Assembly: GCF_024323335.1 (NCBI RefSeq)
Contig: NC_066583.1
Span: 15,714,665-15,778,664, forward strand
DNA from: Lathyrus oleraceus
Lineage: Eukaryota; Streptophyta; Magnoliopsida; Fabales; Fabaceae
Length of the DNA: 64,000 bases
Direction: 5' to 3'
How positions within the stretch are numbered: position 1 is the stretch's first letter; every line of letters begins with the position of its first letter. The notes under the pieces were generated by a model. It saw only the letters and a program-made list of their open reading frames with translations, was not told the DNA's origin and did not search any database. The translations under genes and the position numbers were made by a program. Shown here piece after piece: positions 53,449 through 64,000 of the stretch.

Positions 53449-54101
53449 ACGACTGTAAAAATGATAGTCGCCACCATCCTTTATTTGTTCCTATGGAACC
53501 GGGAAATATTGATAAAACCTATAAACTAAGGATAAGATTCTAGGGTCGGAAGTCGGTTAAGTAAGGGGAAGGTGTTAGGCACCCCTTACCTCTATTGTAT
53601 TCAATGGGATCCTCTTTCAGTTCTAGGGTTAGTGTGTGTTTCTAGGGTGTTTGCTTGATATAGATTAATTGTTTAATTATTTGTTATATTTACGGAAAAA
53701 ATATTTTATTAAAATAGACGGGAGATCAAAAATATTTTTTTTATTGTCGTACTCGCTAGAGTTTACAACTCTATGCCTATGTACCTTAGCTTTAGAGATC
53801 AGAGTACCATAGTTCTTGTTAAAAAAATGTTTGTTTTTTAGTTTTTTATCCCTTAAAAATTTTCACGCATCGGGGGCGGAGAAGTAATTTATTTTGAAAA
53901 ATACCTCAATGCACCAGGGCAGAGGACTTACAGTTTGAGGTGAGTTTAAATCAATTTTATCCCAATTATTTGATTCAAATATATAACATTTAGTTTATTT
54001 AAGAAAATAAATAATAATGTATCCCTTAGATAATATATTCCATACCCCGATTTTTATCCCTTTAAAACCCTTAGGATTTGTCTTAGAATTTTATCCATAT
54101 T
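53449..54101 (-). repeat. Fragment L: Tat/Ogre-type LTR 3' part, minus orientation
   Basis: The minus-strand sequence ends AGTCGTAACA, equivalent to TTGCGACA in A and B. It carries the U5 hairpin (53559-53591) and one structured module (53752-53815) with changed but still paired arms. Farther right it becomes AT-rich and loses similarity; no LTR start was found, so it is truncated by about 54101. Confidence 0.65.
53752..53815 (-). other. Structured R-U5 module, copy mL (fragment L)
   Basis: The minus strand reads GAACTATGG...CATAGGC: the outer arms are CTATG and CATAG, a compensated change from CTACG/CGTAG. The second hairpin is TAGAGTT-GTA-AACTCTA (53773-53757), seven pairs with no bases shared with the other copies' stems. 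The inner hairpin is not clear; a GTAC/GTAC pairing may replace it. Confidence 0.6.
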
Positions 54102-55791
54102 TGTTGTACCCTAAAATTTACCCTCTTCTCTTCAACCCTAATTGGCTTATGTCTCATTATCATACATACTCATGCATATCATTGGTTCTATGGTTGTGGG
54201 ATCAAGGTATCTTGTTATATTGGTTTATTTCAAGCAAGAAAGAAGAATGACTGGTATTTAAGTCAATGGTGAGGAGATGTCTTCAATCTCATGGTTCACT
54301 CAAGCAAAAAGGGTTCCATATGCCTTAAGAGGTTTCAGCTTGTTCATTATATCCTCAAATGATTTAGATTGGCAAGGGATTTAAAGATGATCATCATTCT
54401 CCTATCTTTTGGCTATCAACTAGGGTTTTGGTCAAAGTTAGTTTGTGACTGGATTTTTGAGCAAAACTTGTTTCCATTGTCCTATATGTGGCTCAAAGCA
54501 TTCATGTGTGAAGTATTGATCATTGGATTTAATTAGAAGAGGCTTAATTGATCAAAAGAGAGGATGAATTGATTGTGTAGAACAAAAGTCAACTGTGCAA
54601 CCAAAAAGTCAAATCCTGACTTTTGTAGGGTCAAACTTGTGTCTCATGAGTCAAATATGGCCAATGGTTGAGATTTGTCCAAGTGGAATCACAAGAATCA
54701 AGGAAATCAAGAGATTTGTCAAAATTTCCTAATTTGGGAATTAGGGGTTTATGAGAACTTACTATTTTTGGCAAGTTTTGTGTGCATGATCAACTGTTTT
54801 CATGGGCCAATTTTCTCTTTATACATAGTTTGAAATCGAGTTGGACTTAACATGAAAGTTGTTCTCCTTTCTTCAAGCATTAAGGAGATACCAAGTTTGT
54901 AGCATTTGGAGCATCATGATTCAAGTTATGAACATTTTAAGGTGGATGTTTCAAGTTCATCAAACGCTCAACACTTAGAATTTTTTCTAAGTGTTTCAAG
55001 TCAGAAATTTGCCAGCAAGTTCATGGCAGTTTTAAGGTGTAATAGAGGCATCATATTAAAATATCTTAAATATGAAAGATGTTCTTTGATCTTTCCTATT
55101 TCTATCGATACCAAGTTTGTGAAGTTTGGGTGAACATGCATAAAGATATAGTCATGTAAAGATGACTGTATGGCCATGCATTGACCTTGAGATGAAGGCA
55201 TGCCTCGACTCATTCTGCACAAGTTGCTTCAAAAAGCCAGACATTTCCCATCACCACCACACGCACCATTCTTTTGTTTCCCTAAAAAGCCCAAACAAGA
55301 AGCATTTCATGCATACTCATGTTTCCATGTATTTGGCCAAAATAAGAAAATAGAAAGTGTGCAAACTTGTTGACTCCACTCTCTCTCACGTGCTAGCTTG
55401 TTCATGCTTTCTCCATTCCACCTCCCTTGTCCAAAACGCACCAAAACATCCCTTGAATCAGCATGAAATGCACCAACTTACCTCACTCTCATTTTCACTC
55501 AATTTTCCAAACATGCCCTTTAATAGATTTTTAACCTTGGTCAACACTTCACCTCACTCTACACACTATATATAACACTTTCTTGCCCTCATTTCATAAA
55601 AACACGCCCTTGAAGAGAGAGAAACCAGATATGATCATTCCAAGCATTCAAGCAATTTTCTCATTCGAAGCTCTCTTCTCCTCATTTCTCTTGATTCATT
55701 CCTATTATTTGAAGATCATAGAACATTTTTGGTGAGATTTCTGAAGCTATATGCAAGCACAAGAGGAAGTGGACCTTCTCCACTAGGTAAG
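54102..55791 (+). repeat. Fragment H: Tat/Ogre-type LTR, truncated by element I
   Basis: Starts TGTTGTACCCTAAAATTTACCC. The U3 resembles element A's, with ACATGAAAGTTGTTC at about 54850 and a diverged second copy near 55068. A TATATATAA box lies at 55567-55575, followed by a C/T-rich start region and AAGAGAGAGAAACC. It breaks off at 55791 where the Athila-like LTR begins. Confidence 0.72.
55567..55575 (+). promoter_or_regulatory. TATA box of LTR fragment H
   Basis: TATATATAA in the context CACACTATATATAACAC, about 1.46 kb from the LTR start, comparable to B (1.25 kb) and A (1.6 kb). Confidence 0.5.
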
Positions 55792-57502
55792 TGATGCGGT
55801 CAATATCTTGATGCGGTGTTCGCAAGTATACGAACGCGTCAGAGTAATATAAAAGATTGTCGAATCCACAGAGACCGAGCGTCAATCTATCGTTATCTAT
55901 TGTTATGGTGTTTATCAAAGGCAATCGAAATAGGTGTTTTTGTAGTGTGCAATGAAGAGTAAAGTTTTGAAATAAATTTAATTAATAAAGACAGGGTCGA
56001 ATGTAATTCTCGTAATTAATTAATAATCCAAGTACTTGCTAATAGAATTACTCATAGGCAATGTTTCCTACTTTGAAAAGAACTAATTTAATAAGAACTG
56101 TCGCTTTCGCGTATTCAGAACCGAGTTGTACTCCCTAATCAAACCCTCTTATTGTCAATTATAAAAAGGCGCGCATTGCGTTAGAGTAGTAAACCTATTT
56201 TTAAGAAATATAGTGTCTTGACTAAGTTGAAAAGTATTATAACCTGGATTTCTTAACCAAAAGAGGTTCTCACGAACCAGACTCTAAACTTATAAACGCG
56301 TCCGAAAATAGTTTTAAAATCTCTTTTTTCTTAATGTTAAAATCTCCTAATGAACTAAACAAAGCGCTTTCGCTGTTTTTGAAATAGTTAAAAACAATTA
56401 AGTTTAAAAAGACGTTGGACGACTTTCGATCTTACCCAACGGAATTGAAGTGCGGGAAAACTTAATTTGAAAGTTAAAATAGCCCTTAAGTGTTTCTACG
56501 AACAATTGTACGGATTATCAGTTCAACTATGATCCTTACATTCTAACCTTATAAATTTAGTTAGACATGGTAAAGTAAAAGTGCATTAATTTAAATAAAA
56601 GTAGTGCGAGTGCGGGAAGTAAATAAAAGTAGTGCGAGTGCGGAAAGTAAATAAAAGTAAAGCGAGTGCGAGAAATAAATAAAAGTAAAGCGAGTGCGAG
56701 GAAATAAATAAAAGTAAAGCGAGTGCGGGAAGTAAATAAAAGTAAAGCGAGTGCGGGAAATAAATAAAGTAAAGCGAGTGCGGGAAATAAATAAAATAAA
56801 GCGAGTGCGGGAAATAAATAAAGTAAAGACAAGTAATAAAAACCTGCTCCAATCGGAGGGTTGAATAAATTGCAATGCGGGAATGAAAATGGCGGCAGGA
56901 TTAACTTCCTTCCAAAGTGCTCCAAACTCGATTACAGACTCTATCACAAACTCGATTACACAATTGTGGTAACACTCCAATGCGAAGCGATTACCACTTT
57001 ATAAAACTGAATATATGCCTAAGTGAAACAAAGTTGCTCTGAGTTTGCCTCTACTCTAAGTTTGGATGATTGTAAAAGTGAATTCGAGTTTCTATTTATA
57101 AGCAAGTAAAAAGATGGAAATGACTTGGATGCCCTTCAACTTGAAAATGGGAGGGAAACTGTTTTCCTCTTGTGGTGTCCGCCACAAGGCCATGGCCCCC
57201 GCTACAAGGCCAAAGTGAGGCGCCTTAGTGGATGTAGTGGAGAACGTGGGAGTTGAGGGAAGTTGAGCTTGGACACGTCATGGCAGGGTCTGTGGTGCCC
57301 GCCATGGGGTAGGCCATAAGTACAAAATGCTGATTTTTAGGGTTTTTGGCTCTTTTTCGCTCCTTTTCTCGATCGGGGCTCCGATTAAAGTAAAAACCTG
57401 AAAACAAAGGAAAACATAGCAATAACACAACAAAATGACAATAAAACAACTAAAATGCATGTGAAATCGGAGTCGAAAATACGGTAAATTTCAGTGTTAT
57501 CA
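55792..57502 (-). repeat. Element I 3' LTR
   Basis: 1711 bp; on the minus strand it starts TGATAACACTGAAATTTACC and ends GACCGCATCA. A purine-rich GTGTGGCAGAGTT directly precedes it (57515-57503 on the minus strand). It contains a minisatellite (56590-56830) and palindromes at 57171-57300. No second copy is in the window, so the ends are inferred from the TG...CA form and the purine tract. Confidence 0.75.
56590..56830. repeat. Minisatellite of about 29-33 bp in element I LTR
   Basis: About eight copies of AAATAAATAAAAGTAAAGCG followed by AGTGCGGG, with variants GTAGTGCG and single-base length changes. It is open in all three minus frames and gives apparent proteins of repeated YFPALALL type, which are not genes. 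Confidence 0.88.
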
Positions 57503-58528
57503 AACTCTGCCACACTTAAACCTTTGCTTGTCCTTAAGCAAAACATTATAAAGCTCATAAAAGAAAAACGGGTGTAAACGAATGCTTCAGGTAAAAATTC
57601 TAAGTTCAAGTCGGGATGCAGTGATAGGTACTAACTGAGTGAACTAAGGGTATCATGATGACACTAATCCGCAAATATGGACATAAACTTCATTCCTATA
57701 TTAACCAACCCATATTATCCCACAATACCTAGGCCTGCCTCTTTATCTCTTTTTGTGTCCTTTTCATTCAGGCACAATCACATTAAGCCCGTTATCCGTA
57801 CATGCTTCATAGTAGAGTGGCCTGTTAGTGATTATGATCAGAGCATGGGGTTTATGGCACATAAACATGTGTAAACCCTTTTATTGGACCCAACTGTAGT
57901 TGTGGGGGACCGGATCATAATCCGCCTTACCGAGTTCAGTGCCGGATACCTCTGAACCAACTAACAGTGGGTAAGTTTTTTTTTTCTTTTTTTTTTCCTT
58001 TTTCTTTTTCTAGCAAATTTTTACAATTCTTTGGTTTAAATGACTTTGTGAGGGTCACCTATACCGGAGTTGCCTTTTTGCTTTCTTTTACTTTTTTTTA
58101 TTTTTTTTCTGGATCATTCACTTATTTGCACCGGTCTCCTACGTTGAGGATGCGTAAGCCAGAGCTGACTGCTGAGATAAACTACTAAGAACTTACACGG
58201 AAATGATGATTAAGGCCATGGTATATGGGGTTTCGGGAATGATTCCTATATTTACGAAGTCTATGGTGCTAAAGGTATGGGGAGGTAGGATTGTACTAAA
58301 GATCTACTGTATTTTGTGACTCGTCAGACTCATGCATTATACTAAAAAACAAAATAAACACCTAAAAGGAAATAACAATAAATAAACTATCTGAAAACAG
58401 CAAAGAAAAAGCGATAAAGGAAAGACGAGAAAAACAATAAAGAAAAGACGATAGAGTCTCCTCCCACACTTAAATCGAACATTGTCCCCAATGTTTTGAA
58501 ATAAGATAAGGAAGAGTTACCTGGCAAC
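57503..58528 (-). other. Element I 3' UTR
   Basis: Non-coding sequence between the second post-integrase ORF and the LTR. It holds T-rich runs at 57976-58110 and ACACTTAAATCGAACATTGT near 58466, close to the end of the ORF. No gene. Confidence 0.65.
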
Positions 58529-59986
58529 CTATTGCTGACCACTAGTGCCCTCGCCATCCTGAGGTGGACGACGGGATCGGGTACGACGACGATCTCTCTG
58601 ATCCATCCTCGCCATCAGGGCATCCTGAGCGGTCCTCACCTCTCGGAGGTTACCTATAATCGAACCTTGAATGGCTTCAATGAGTGCCATGTGTCTTTGG
58701 TGGTAGTGTTGCTGACGGGCTTGTGAATCTGTGATCGTTTGCAGGGACTGTAGAACAGTGTCGTAGGACCTGTCTGTCCTCCGCTGCGATTCTTGCATGA
58801 AGCTCATATTATCCGTCATTTGTTGCTGGAGGGTAGAGAGTAGGTCGTCACGCCTTTGCTCTCTAGCCAGGTGGTTACGCCACATCTCCTCTGTAATATA
58901 GAAGCCAGGAGTGGTACCTGCAGAAGAAGAAGATCGTGCGGTGTGTGGTGGTGAAGGATGATGGGGGGACACATGGGGTACGGGAGATCTCTCTCGCCGA
59001 TCATATTCATCATCAGTGTCTGGTCCCGCCTCATCAGGAATGTTAGGAGGAAGAGGACCCAAAACAGGTGGAGCGTCTAAATCGGAGGTCCAATTCCTTT
59101 CATCTCGTACATCTGTACGTCTAGTGCATAGTAAAACAACAGACGGGATGGCTACACCATGAACCATAAGCATATAGCCTCCTACTCTCCTCGAGCGGCA
59201 CAATTTCATGTCTTTCAGAAATTTTAGGTTAATTGTGCGAGGAGGTAAGGGGTTTAGGGTAGCCATCTCATCGTTCAGGTTAAGCGCCCGAGCAATAGAT
59301 GTAATCAGTCCACCAAAAGAAATCGGTCCCGCTTTATTCAAAGTTAAAATCATATGAGCAAGCATGAACGGGACGGAATTAATACGTCTATTTGTGAGGC
59401 TTCCTTGTAAAAATAGAAGCTCTCTAACATTAACCTTATTTGGATTCTCCCGGCCAAAAATAGTGCATGCCAATAGATATCTAAAAACTTTGATGGCCGG
59501 GTTATGGATAGTTGAGGCAAGAACTCCTTCAAAAGAATTTATGGAAGTGTTTGACAAACGCTCCCAGAAGGAAAATACCTCAACATACCATTCGGAATCC
59601 AAAGGGCCCTCACAAATAACACCTTCCCCGTGAGGGATCCCTAACAAGCTGGCTAGTTCGTCGGTACTGAATTGGTATTCAACAACAAACATTCTAAATT
59701 TGACAGTACCAACTGTGCTAGCAGTGTTAGGGTTGACAATATAAATTAGGGAACTCAAAAATTCAATTGTCAACGGCTCATAGGTAGGTTCTTTATTGGA
59801 AAAGAAATTATGCAAACCTAAATTATCTAATAAATGAAATATGCTATGATAGATACCTAAAGTGTAGAGACAGTCTTCGTCAACATACCTTGTCAGGAGA
59901 ATTTCCCGATTTTGCAACCGTTCAATGATTTTTCTTTGTCGATCCCCCGGTTTCCCTCCTCGAAGAATGAATCCGTTAAACTCCAT
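58529..59986 (-). CDS. Element I second post-integrase ORF (Athila ORF-1-like domain)
   Basis: An uninterrupted 485-codon frame from ATG at 59986-59984 to TAA at 58531-58529. The open frame extends to 60268, but that part is AT-rich leader and palindromic sequence, so the internal Met (MEFNGFILRGG) is the better start. Residues 1-310 are a globular domain with PLTIEFLSSL, FSTDELASLLGIP, STIHNPAIKVFRYLLA and GGLITSIARALNLN; the rest is an acidic/proline-rich linker, a coiled-coil-like Q/R-rich stretch and a basic end (RDRRRTRSRRPP). It resembles the proteins named Arabidopsis retrotransposon ORF-1 (Athila) from memory. The function is not known; a structural or envelope-like role has been proposed for ORFs in this position. 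The frame has no breaks. Confidence 0.72.
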   Translation of the reverse strand: MEFNGFILRGGKPGDRQRKIIERLQNREILLTRYVDEDCLYTLGIYHSIFHLLDNLGLHNFFSNKEPTYEPLTIEFLSSLIYIVNPNTASTVGTVKFRMFVVEYQFSTDELASLLGIPHGEGVICEGPLDSEWYVEVFSFWERLSNTSINSFEGVLASTIHNPAIKVFRYLLACTIFGRENPNKVNVRELLFLQGSLTNRRINSVPFMLAHMILTLNKAGPISFGGLITSIARALNLNDEMATLNPLPPRTINLKFLKDMKLCRSRRVGGYMLMVHGVAIPSVVLLCTRRTDVRDERNWTSDLDAPPVLGPLPPNIPDEAGPDTDDEYDRRERSPVPHVSPHHPSPPHTARSSSSAGTTPGFYITEEMWRNHLAREQRRDDLLSTLQQQMTDNMSFMQESQRRTDRSYDTVLQSLQTITDSQARQQHYHQRHMALIEAIQGSIIGNLREVRTAQDALMARMDQRDRRRTRSRRPPQDGEGTSGQQ

Positions 59987-60229
59987 TTGAATGCTCTTGA
60001 AAAGTGATGAAGAAGATGAAGTGGTTTGTGAAAAGGTTGGATTTTTATAAAATTCGATGGATGAAATCGAAAATGGAAATTGGAATAATGATTTGTGTGG
60101 TGTGGTGGTTAGAAAAGTATGAGCTTTTTGTGGGTTCAAGGATGTTTTTCCAAGGTGAAAAAATGGGTTTGGGAGGTTGTAAGTTGCAAAAATGGTGAAG
60201 AAAGGGGTTCTGCCCCGACCTTTTACAGA

Positions 60230-60272
60230 CGCTGTGGCGGGTGCCATAGGGTCTATGGCGGGCGCCACAAGG
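60230..60272. repeat. Facing GC-rich palindromes upstream of the second ORF
   Basis: TGTGGCGGGTGCCATA (60233-60248) and TATGGCGGGCGCCACA (60254-60269) are near-palindromes and also pair with each other. Similar words occur in the element I LTR at 57171-57300. Confidence 0.7.
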
Positions 60273-60472
60273 CAAAATCTGGCTGGGCCAGATTTTGGTC
60301 CTTCGGTTTGGGCTTCTCTTGTCTTTTGGCTTTGAGGGGTCTGGATAGCATTTGTCTTGTGATTCTCCTAGTATCTTTGACTTGCATAATTTTATAAAAG
60401 TAAAAACAAAAATAAAAAGTGAAACTGAAACAAAAACAAAAATTAAATATAAATAAATAAATAACTGAAAAA

Positions 60473-62149
<1,677 letters not shown>

Positions 62150-62301
62150 ATCTTAGTTTCAATGCAAAATATGATAAAATAAAATAAAAATAAATACGAA
62201 AAAGTAAAATGAAAGAAAAACCATGGGTTGCCTCCCACGCAGCGCTTGTTTAACGTTAATAGCTTGACGATTAGAATCTATACACCTGTAGTAGTAGGAA
62301 T
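62150..62301 (-). other. Element I spacer between integrase and first post-integrase ORF
   Basis: Non-coding; contains GGGAGGCAACCCATGG on the minus strand and an A-rich stretch. Probably part of an intron or leader for the next ORF. Confidence 0.5.
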
Positions 62302-63657
62302 TTATGGATCAATCAGGGCGTGGCTTGAGTAGTATGCTGGAATGTCTCCTCCTTCGTAGAGCTTCAGTCTTTGTCCATTTACAATGAATGGACTACATGT
62401 ATCGTTCTTGATTTCTACGGCTCCGGATCTCAGAATCTTGGATACTTCGAAAGGACCGGTCCATCTTGAACGTAGCTTTCCAGGGAAGAGTCGTAACCTA
62501 GTGTTGAAAAGGAGAACAAAATCGCCTACATTGAAGTTTTTCTTTACTATTCTTTTGTCGTGGTATGCTTTTGTCCTCTCTTTATATATTTTTGCATTCT
62601 CCTAGGCAGATTGCCTAAGTTCTTCTAGTTTATGAATGTCTAGGGTACGCTTTTCTCCAGCAGCTAAGTAGTTTAAATTCAAAGTTTTAATGGCCCAATA
62701 GGCCTTATGCTCTAACTCGAACGGTAAGTGACATGATTTTCCATAAACCAGTTGATAAGGAGTAGTTCCTATAGGGGTTTTGAAAGCGGTTCTATAGGCC
62801 CATAATGCTTCTTGAAGGTTCTGCGACCAGTCTCTCCTAGAAATAGAAACAGTTTTCTCTAGGATTTGTTTTATCTCCCTATTAGATACTTCTACTTGGC
62901 CACTAGTTTGTGGGTGGTACGGTGTTGCTACTCTATGCCTCACTCCATATTTTCTTAAAAGTTTGTCAAATATTCTCGATATAAAGTGTGATCCTCCATC
63001 GCTTATGACTAAACGTGGTGTTCCAAATCTAGGGAATATATAGTTTTTAAATAGTTTGATTACTACCCTAGTGTCATTTGTGGGTGCAACTATAGCTTCA
63101 ATCCACTTAGACACATAGTCTACAGCTACTAAGATATACCTATTTCCTAAGGATGGTGGAAAAGGTCCCATGAAATCTATACCCCATACGTCAAAGAGTT
63201 CTACTTCCTGAATGTTTCTTAGAGGCATTTCATCACGTCTTGAAATGTTTCCAGTGCGTTGGCATCTATCACACTTGACAATGTAAGCATAGACATCACG
63301 CCACATGGTAGGCCAAAATAGGCCAGCTTGAAGAATCTTGGTGTATGTCTTAGAGGTGCTCGCATGTCCATCATAAGGTGCAGAATGACAATGCTCGATA
63401 ATACTATTTACCTCTTCTTCTGGAACGCAACGGTGAAAAATGCCATCTTTACCCCTTTTGAAAAGGAGCGGTTCGTCCCAATAGAAATTTCTCACATCGT
63501 GGAAGAATTTCTTCTTGCGGTGGTAGTCAAGATCAGGGGGTACTATGTCAGCAGCTAGGTAATTAACGAAATATGCATACCAGGGTACGTTATTTATTGC
63601 TAAGGAATTTTGTGGGTGCTCATAAGGATCTAGGTTATCATCTTCAATGGTTTCCAC
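62302..63657 (-). pseudogene. Element I integrase
   Basis: Zinc-binding region [18 protein letters not shown] and [10 protein letters not shown]. The core has [10 protein letters not shown] (Asp), [10 protein letters not shown] (Asp) and [17 protein letters not shown] (Glu), a complete DDE set. Then [24 protein letters not shown] at 62604-62602 interrupts the frame after EELRQSA, but the same frame goes on for 100 codons (NFNVGDFVLLFNTRLRLFPG, GPFEVSKILRSGAVEI) to TAA at 62304-62302, the expected end of the C-terminal domain. The protein is thus one stop away from being open over this stretch. Confidence 0.88.
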
Positions 63658-64000
63658 TCTAGCGATCAGTCTATCATAGGCGAAATCATCATTTATGGGT
63701 ATTAGTTCTGGTTTTAGATGTTCTAGCCTAGAAAGGTGATCGGCTACTACATTTTCAGTGCCTTTTTTTTATCTCTTATGTCTAAATCAAACTCTTGTAG
63801 AAATAGAATCCATCAGAGTAACCTGGGCTTGGCATCTTTTTTACTTAATAGGTAACGAATGGCAGCATGATCGGTGTAAACAATAATTTTTACTCCTACT
63901 AGATAAGATCTAAATTTGTCTATAGCGAAAACTACAACGAGTAATTCCTTTTCAGTTGTTGCGTAGTTAAGTTGGGCAGCATCTAGGGTTCTACTGGCAT
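63658..64000 (-). pseudogene. Element I RNase H end and connection to integrase
   Basis: On the minus strand: [20 protein letters not shown], then [14 protein letters not shown], then [20 protein letters not shown], the standard gypsy RNase H C-terminal half with Glu and Asp residues in place. Two defects: a TGA near 63817 inside the LL(stop)WILFLQEF stretch and a run of eight A (63763-63770) that puts the following GTENVV out of frame. RT lies beyond the window edge. Confidence 0.82.

Noticed and set aside
56557..56980. Minus-strand open frames with repeated YFPALALL-type sequence
   Set aside because: They are translations of the LTR minisatellite at 56590-56830; all three frames are open and none has a family resemblance.

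Overview
This window is plant nuclear DNA made almost entirely of LTR retrotransposons. No complete host gene is visible. The large Ty3/gypsy elements carry two RNase H domains (a vestigial gypsy type plus an archaeal-type copy), LTRs of 4.6-5.1 kb and repeat-rich 3' untranslated regions, which is the Tat/Ogre signature. Elements this large and this abundant suggest a legume of tribe Fabeae (Pisum, Vicia, Lathyrus or Lens type). The species call is inference; the element families are read from the sequence.

Positions 1-37112 are a four-level nest. J, a ~630-bp TRIM in minus orientation, is split by A, a Tat/Ogre element whose 5' part lies left of the window. A's 3' LTR (7856-12136 plus 36270-36629) is split by B, a second Tat/Ogre element (12137-36264, target duplication CCGAG). 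B's 3' UTR is split by D, a Ty1/copia element in minus orientation (22292-29663, target duplication GTTTC). LTR divergence judged by eye agrees with this order: D is nearly identical between LTRs, B differs by about 1-1.5%. B and D are both deletion derivatives. B has lost most of gag, protease, the N-terminal half of RT and the integrase core; D has lost protease and parts of RT and RNase H. Both must have been moved in trans. B's 5' LTR is a chimera with a second LTR type.

Positions 37113-47513 are less repetitive, AT-rich DNA. They hold a Mutator-like foldback MITE (37388-37709), a possible second foldback element, an old Ty1/copia element E (39606-44257, target duplication ATTTT), a 79-bp tandem array, and a short exon-like remnant resembling NIP-type RING-H2 ubiquitin ligases. 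That remnant is the only trace of host coding sequence found.

Positions 47514-55791 are broken elements: F (Ty1/copia, minus strand, truncated) and three Tat/Ogre LTR fragments G (+), L (-) and H (+). Positions 55792-64000 are the 3' half of I, an Athila-like Ty3/gypsy element on the minus strand. It reads RNase H, integrase, then two related ORFs in the post-integrase position separated by a 247-bp TA run, then an LTR with its own minisatellite.

The most interesting signal is RNA-like structure in the R-U5 part of the Tat/Ogre LTRs. A ~70-nt module recurs eight or nine times and can fold into an outer stem, an inner hairpin and a second hairpin. The stem sequences change between copies while pairing is kept. 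A separate U5 hairpin around GGGGTGCTAATACCTTCCCC shows the same behaviour in three LTR families. Clusters of short GC-rich palindromes in three unrelated element families are a second theme.
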